This document shows, piece by piece, positions 59,169-64,000 of a DNA stretch of 64,000 nucleotides; within the stretch, counting starts at the first letter, position 1; each line of letters starts with the position of its first letter. A model generated the notes under the pieces. It did not search any database, was not told where the DNA came from, and worked only from the letters and a program-made list of their open reading frames with translations. The translations under genes and the position numbers were made by a program. The stretch is from Juglans regia (Eukaryota > Streptophyta > Magnoliopsida > Fagales > Juglandaceae): NCBI RefSeq assembly GCF_001411555.2, contig NC_049910.1:32769150-32833149 (forward strand). Direction: 5' to 3'.

Positions 59169-59544
59169 CCTGATTAATTTGTTTATACACAACGTACATA
59201 CTGTTGATCAGATCAGCTAGCATTAATAATTGCAAAAAAAAAAAAAAAAAGGCTAGCTTTTGAAAAGCTATTATTAATTAATTTGGCTCTTGATTTGGTC
59301 ATGTATATCCTAATTTAGCCAGATAATTAATATTTCACCTACCGGTCAGCTTTTGACAAAAATCGTAGAATTCAATGAGAGAAATTGCAGCCATTTGCTT
59401 AGATGTGTTTGGAATTAAAAAGTGTATGTCGGATATCATAAAGGACTAAAGGGGTGGCAGAGATGCTAAATCGAGCAAGTTTAAACAACTTTGCTGGACT
59501 CGTACGTAATTAATTAGTGATCAACACAGAGTACTTTTATAATC

Positions 59545-59579
<35 letters not shown>

Positions 59580-60683
59580 ATGTACATACAAATTATAGAA
59601 TCCCTTGAATCTTGATCTTGATGATCGTGTTAATTGCAACTTCAGCTCTTTATGATAATAATATTACTTACATCTGAACAACGACATCAAGAAATCAATA
59701 TTAATTAAGCTAGCTATATAGCTCTTCGATCCCATGCATGCACCATATTTGTGGTTGGCGTTGGCTTTGGCTTTGCGGTGGATGGCAATATCTAGTACAT
59801 GATCCGCCAGATATTCATGTACTCTTGGGAAGATATTTGTTAATTTGCAGAATATATAATTTAATACATTCACAAATTAGTCTGATTGGATCAGATACTA
59901 CTTGGGGTTCCTACGTGCGTCGATCGCTAACTTTCCAATTTGCTGTTCACAAAAAACGGCTATTTTAATCATCATAAAAGCTGAAAATTGAAAGATTAAT
60001 TAGAGATCCTACAAGAAAACTGTTTATTTATGACCAGTTATTTTTAATGAAATGACTATTTCCTGTTAAAATAAGTTGGTTTTCATCACAAATAGTCATT
60101 ATCGTTGTAAATAATTAGTCACAAATACTCATTTTTCTTGTAACTAGCTAGAACATTTTGCTTAAGAACAAATTAAAGATATATAGATATATTCTACTTA
60201 ACATAAGCTCAAACAACTATTATTTATATCAATTAGGCACTACTTAACATAACATAAGCTGAAACAACTACTGCTTAACATGATAAACGTCAAGGCAGCC
60301 TTAATCGAGTAATGGATAATATTTAATAATGAGCATCTATCATTAATTAATTAGCATGCAGATTAACATGAAAAACATTGCAGTTACTTGCATGCTTAAT
60401 TGCTTGGCATCAGCTAGCAATGAGAGATCAACTTGGCAATAAATTAACATATATACATACGTACATATATATATATTGTATGTATTGCTCTCGACGACCA
60501 ACAAAACTTTGGCGTATCTAATTAGGTAGGAAAATATTTGGAGCTATTTGGGAATCTAGTTAGTAGCAGTTAGGTAGGGACACCAACATACATAATTGAG
60601 ATTAATTTGGAGCTTTGTTTCTAGTTGCAGGAAGTTGTACGTACGTACGACGTAATACTAACAGTACTAAATTAAACAGGTAT
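59169..60683. other. Spacer with TA microsatellite and CACTA-derived MITE
   Basis: A (TA)n run is at about 59549-59577. About 60020-60148 is a small element whose ends, CTACAAGAAAACTG and (reverse strand) GTTACAAGAAAAATGAG, resemble decayed CACTA termini and whose core contains 'TTATTTATGACCAG'. No gene recognised. Confidence 0.45.
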
Positions 60684-60899
60684 TCATGCTGCTGGAGCAT
60701 AGTCATAATCATCGTCATCGTCATCACCCTCCATGGATGCTGCTGGAGCATGGTCATAATTTCCATCATCATCATCGCCATCCGGTTCAGTACATGCTGC
60801 AGGGGCATTGTAATCATATGATCCATCATCACCATCATCATGATCTCCATCTGCATGCTTCTTCCACCATGGGGCAATGGCCTTTGAGATGATTAACAT
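60684..60899 (-). CDS. Small acidic protein with three Y-D-x-APAA repeats
   Basis: 71-codon frame from ATG 60899 to TGA 60684. The N-terminal 15 residues are basic/hydrophobic (MLIISKAIAPWWKKH). The rest is rich in D and G and holds three tandem motifs, YDYNAPAA, YDHAPAA and YDYAPAA, each after a D/G run; the protein ends in the last one. Codons in the repeats differ (GCCCCTGCAGCA, GCTCCAGCAGCA), so the repeats are not a fresh DNA expansion alone. A TATA box (CTATATATAAG, 61067-61057) stands about 160 bp upstream. I do not recognise the family. No cysteine framework or clear secretion signal is seen. The open frame extends upstream to 60956 without an ATG. Confidence 0.5.
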   Translation of the reverse strand: MLIISKAIAPWWKKHADGDHDDGDDGSYDYNAPAACTEPDGDDDDGNYDHAPAASMEGDDDDDDYDYAPAA

Positions 60900-61056
60900 T
60901 GTCTGCCTTTTTCTTTTTTGTAACAAAGATAGAATGAGAAGGAAAATTAAGAACACCTGGGTTTCTTTTCACAAGCTGGTTACAACTACTACAAGAAAGC
61001 TAGAAATAGAAGCCAAGTATGTCAGTGCGTTTCAAGGGGATAAGATCAGGTGGTGC

Positions 61057-61067
61057 TTATATATAGG
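61057..61067 (-). promoter_or_regulatory. TATA box of the small acidic protein gene
   Basis: Minus strand CCCTATATATAAGC. Transcription would start near 61030, leaving a leader of about 130 nt before ATG 60899. Confidence 0.5.
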
Positions 61068-61324
61068 GAAGAGATTCAAGAGTAGGAATTGGACTCGTTT
61101 TTGGCACAAGTAATCCACGAGGTGGAGTGTGGAGTGATGCTTGAAGAGTGTGCATGACTCAACGCCAAATGCAGGAGGTTCTTTCTGGTTTGGACACATG
61201 GAAAATCCCTGTTGACAGTTCAGCAAACACGCGTTGGAGATAGCAGTTAAGAGTGGCTGGACTGGATGAGTGGCCGAGTATCTTTAGACTTTTCGTTGCA
61301 TTGTTGGGTCATACAAAGTGACAA

Positions 61325-61362
<38 letters not shown>
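61068..61362. other. Upstream region of the small gene, ending in TG/TA microsatellite
   Basis: Moderate GC content, no coding. A (TG)n(TA)n run is at about 61327-61362, into which the next element has inserted. Confidence 0.5.
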
Positions 61363-61364
<2 letters not shown>

Positions 61365-61934
61365 GGGCCGGCTCAATATGTTCCGGGTCTAAGGCTAAAA
61401 TTTTGAGCTATGTTTTTTTTAAAAGTAAAATTAAATAAATTTATTTTTATTTTTATATTATATATTTATTAAAAAATAATTCCTATAATTGTAAAGTAAA
61501 ATTATTGATTAAGATTTTATACCACATTTTCAATTAATACCTGACTTAATTTTTATTAGAAAATTTTTGATTTAGAGAGAATTTTATTAACTCTAGTTTT
61601 ACAAGTACTTTAGATTTTTAGACACAATTATAATTCTTATTGTCAATAAAGTTCTATAAACAACTTACACATTTGAAAAAAAGTGGACCCTTGCCTCTTC
61701 AAAGGATTATACCAAAACTTTTTATGAATACTGAAAAATTAAAATTTGCTATTTATAATTTTCACATTAATTATATATTAAACTAATAAGGAAAAAAGAT
61801 AAGTGTATTCTTTGAAGGAGAATAGGTAAAATAATTATTATATGTGATACTTTTAAAAAATAATAATGATATAATATCTATTTGATCTTATTTATATTCT
61901 CTTTCTCATTGAGTTAATTAAAATTTTTTATTAG

Positions 61935-61966
<32 letters not shown>

Positions 61967-62030
61967 TTTATATATTTTTTTAGGGGACTTAGGCAATTGC
62001 CTAAGTGGCCTAATGGAAGAGCCGGCACTG
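61363..62030. mobile_element. hAT-type non-autonomous element, about 670 bp
   Basis: Ends are inverted: TAGGGCCGGCTC at the left and CAGTGCCGGCTC (reverse strand) at the right. It is flanked by TATATATA on both sides, consistent with an 8 bp target duplication, though the host is a TA microsatellite, so this is weak evidence. An internal palindrome, ACTTAGGCAATTGCCTAAGT, lies near the right end. No transposase is seen. Confidence 0.75.
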
Positions 62031-63091
62031 TATATATATACACATATATAATTTGTATTATTTTTTTTAGCATATTGCAGGGTGGGATTGGAAAATCGTA
62101 AAAAAAGTTGTAAAGATTCGGCTTCACTTTTTTGGATTTGAAATCAGTACTAGATCACGATCATCGTATTAAGGAGAGATCAAAAGGTCACGACCTGATT
62201 TAAATTTAGGTCAAAGCTAGTTAGAGAACTGTTAATACACAAAAAAAATTATACAAAGTACGTAAACCTACAAGTGATGTAGTTTCATGAGATCCGTCGT
62301 TAGATCTATTCTATAATAAAAATAATTGTACAATCTGATGTATCAAATCAAATAATTGTTTATTTTTATGTAATCTCTTTATATCTAAACTACTTTAGTT
62401 GAGCTAATATATATCTTCTAGCTTGCTAGTAAATAAGCTGAACGTAGCAATGGTGAAAACAGTACTAATCGACAGCTCGACGTTGCTGATTATATGTTAA
62501 AAATATTATTCCCAGCAATATATTATATATATAATACGTCGACTTGGATGGTCGGTGTTGATTAAGGATGTATACGTACATACGTCAAGCTTCTATGTTG
62601 TACTGTACGTTTTGGGTTGGCGATTTTATGTCCGAGGAACGTACGACATGTCATTGGCCAGATTGGCTACCCATAAAGAATTATGTATTGGTAAGAAAAC
62701 CTAATTAAATATATATATATATATATATAATATGTTGAATGCATGCCTATATGGCACTACTTTATAACTTTGGAATATTTTTCGCTTAGGATTTGGCAAT
62801 TTGCATGCTCGCGAGAATGATAGCTAACAGCTCCATTAGGAAATTAATTAAGGCCAGCTGTCCCGTCCCAGTGTCAAACTGTAGCCAATAATGCTTTAAT
62901 TGTGTGTTAGTGACACCAGACAAAGAATGGTGCAAAGAACTGTAGCTAGCTATAAACTTTTTAATGATCGGCGACATCCCACATGAGTACATACAATTAT
63001 ATATATATATATATATAACTATATATTATTTCGAAAGCTTAAAATAGTTAAAAATGATAGATTTGGTGTGTGTTTGGAAAAGCTAGACGTA

Positions 63092-63127
<36 letters not shown>

Positions 63128-64000
63128 AAAGAGTTCTAAAATTGTTACCTTTGGTACGTTTCAGTGTCTTGTTGGAGGAATTTTTTTAACAGAAGTTCTA
63201 ATTGAATGCTATTTAAAAAAAAAAAGAATATCTTTCTTTTTATTTTTATTTTTAAAAAAAAAAGACTTTTAAACTGTTAAAAGTACTTTTCACAATCTCA
63301 AAATACTCGAAACCAAAGCTGACAAGAGAATTATATAGAAATGCACTTCGATCTTGTCTCGCCACATCATGTACTGAAATCAAATTAAAGGAAAAAGAGT
63401 TACAAAGAGTATATACTGGGATATTTCAGTCCCGGCCGGCCCTAAATACAAACAAGAACTCAGAAATTATACATAGATGCTTAAATTGCCCTAAAATAGG
63501 GTTGACTATTTTCCAATATAAGCCAAAGGTGATCACTACAATTAATGATTCTCGCATGAAAAAGTAAACCAAACATGAGGCATTAATGTTAATGTTACGG
63601 AGAGTAGAGACTACATTCCATCATGTCAACAATGTATCTAAGAGTTAGCAAAAGTGGAAGAAGTTGGAGAGGAAAATCATCTATGTTTCATAATTCATCA
63701 CCGATCGAATAGCTAGCATACTTCCGGGTTCAGTCTAGCTAATTTAAAGATTTTTTGTGGAGCTTCAAGGAGCTGGGAAAAACACCCCGCGCGAAATCAT
63801 GGGAGTTAATCTGCTCACCAAAAGCAGAGGGAGAAAGGATGAGGAAAGGAGGGAAATAGAGAGGGAATTAATGGGCAATGAAGGAAGGGGATTTGGAGGG
63901 GAATAGGGGTAAATTTTTCTATCAATTAAGTAAATTGATGCCGAATATAGTAAATTGAGATCATCATGAGCAAGAGAATGGTAGAGAGGAGAGGGTCTAG
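62031..64000. other. AT-rich terminal region with TA microsatellites
   Basis: TA runs at about 62710-62728, 63000-63017 and 63094-63122. No open frame with a recognisable product on either strand. The last 200 bp become purine-rich (GAGGAAAGGAGGGAAATAG), which could be the reverse of a leader of a gene beyond the window; this is a guess. Confidence 0.5.

Overview
The window looks like TE-rich intergenic DNA from a dicotyledonous plant nuclear genome. It is AT-rich and has introns with GT/AG borders, DYW-class pentatricopeptide-repeat (PPR) sequences, a plant nucleotide-sugar transporter, plant copia retrotransposons and many MITEs. The abundance of AT-rich 'GAGATGAGATGA'-type MITEs would suit a Fagales tree, but that is a guess and nothing here fixes the species.

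Layout. 1-1.4 kb: decayed PIF/Harbinger transposase. 1.9-3.5 kb: a two-exon 3' gene fragment, UTR-like sequence and a spaced direct repeat. 3.5-31.3 kb: a duplicated region. A ~1.6 kb AT-rich segment ('U') occurs four times (3.56, 8.03, 17.8 and 26.6 kb). Two copies lie directly upstream of near-identical PPR pseudogenes (5.3-7.4 and 28.5-30.7 kb). The other two lead into a junction segment and broken 3' pieces of a small two-exon gene whose full copy is at 22.3-22.9 kb. A further duplicated segment ('S') is at 16.6-17.5 and 25.4-26.6 kb. Several transposons have inserted into one copy only, so the other copy serves as an empty site. The largest is a 5.7 kb PIF-like element (10,839-16,539), which holds a second 4.1 kb PIF element carrying only the Myb/SANT ORF1, plus a 1.27 kb AT-rich minisatellite.

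31.8-33.4 kb: the one clearly intact conserved host gene, a Golgi GDP-fucose transporter homologue (GFT1/GONST4 type), on the minus strand. 34.2-39.3 kb: minus-strand copia remnant with a ~0.9 kb retroposon inside it. 40.6-46.9 kb: older minus-strand copia with both 351 bp LTRs. 47.6-~49.3 kb: start of a CACTA element with a possible captured exon. 50.1-59.2 kb: a younger plus-strand copia with CAACC target duplications, into which a TRIM and a CACTA element have inserted. The CACTA carries exon-sized pieces of two unrelated host genes, a class 3 lipase and the protease-like protein DDI1, interleaved on one strand. 60.7-61.1 kb: a small acidic-protein gene candidate with a TATA box. 61.4-62.0 kb: hAT-type element. 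The last 2 kb is AT-rich with microsatellites and no recognisable gene.

The genes do not form a pathway. The main interest is the layered record of duplication, gene decay and nested transposition. All homology calls come from reading motifs; no alignment or database search was run.
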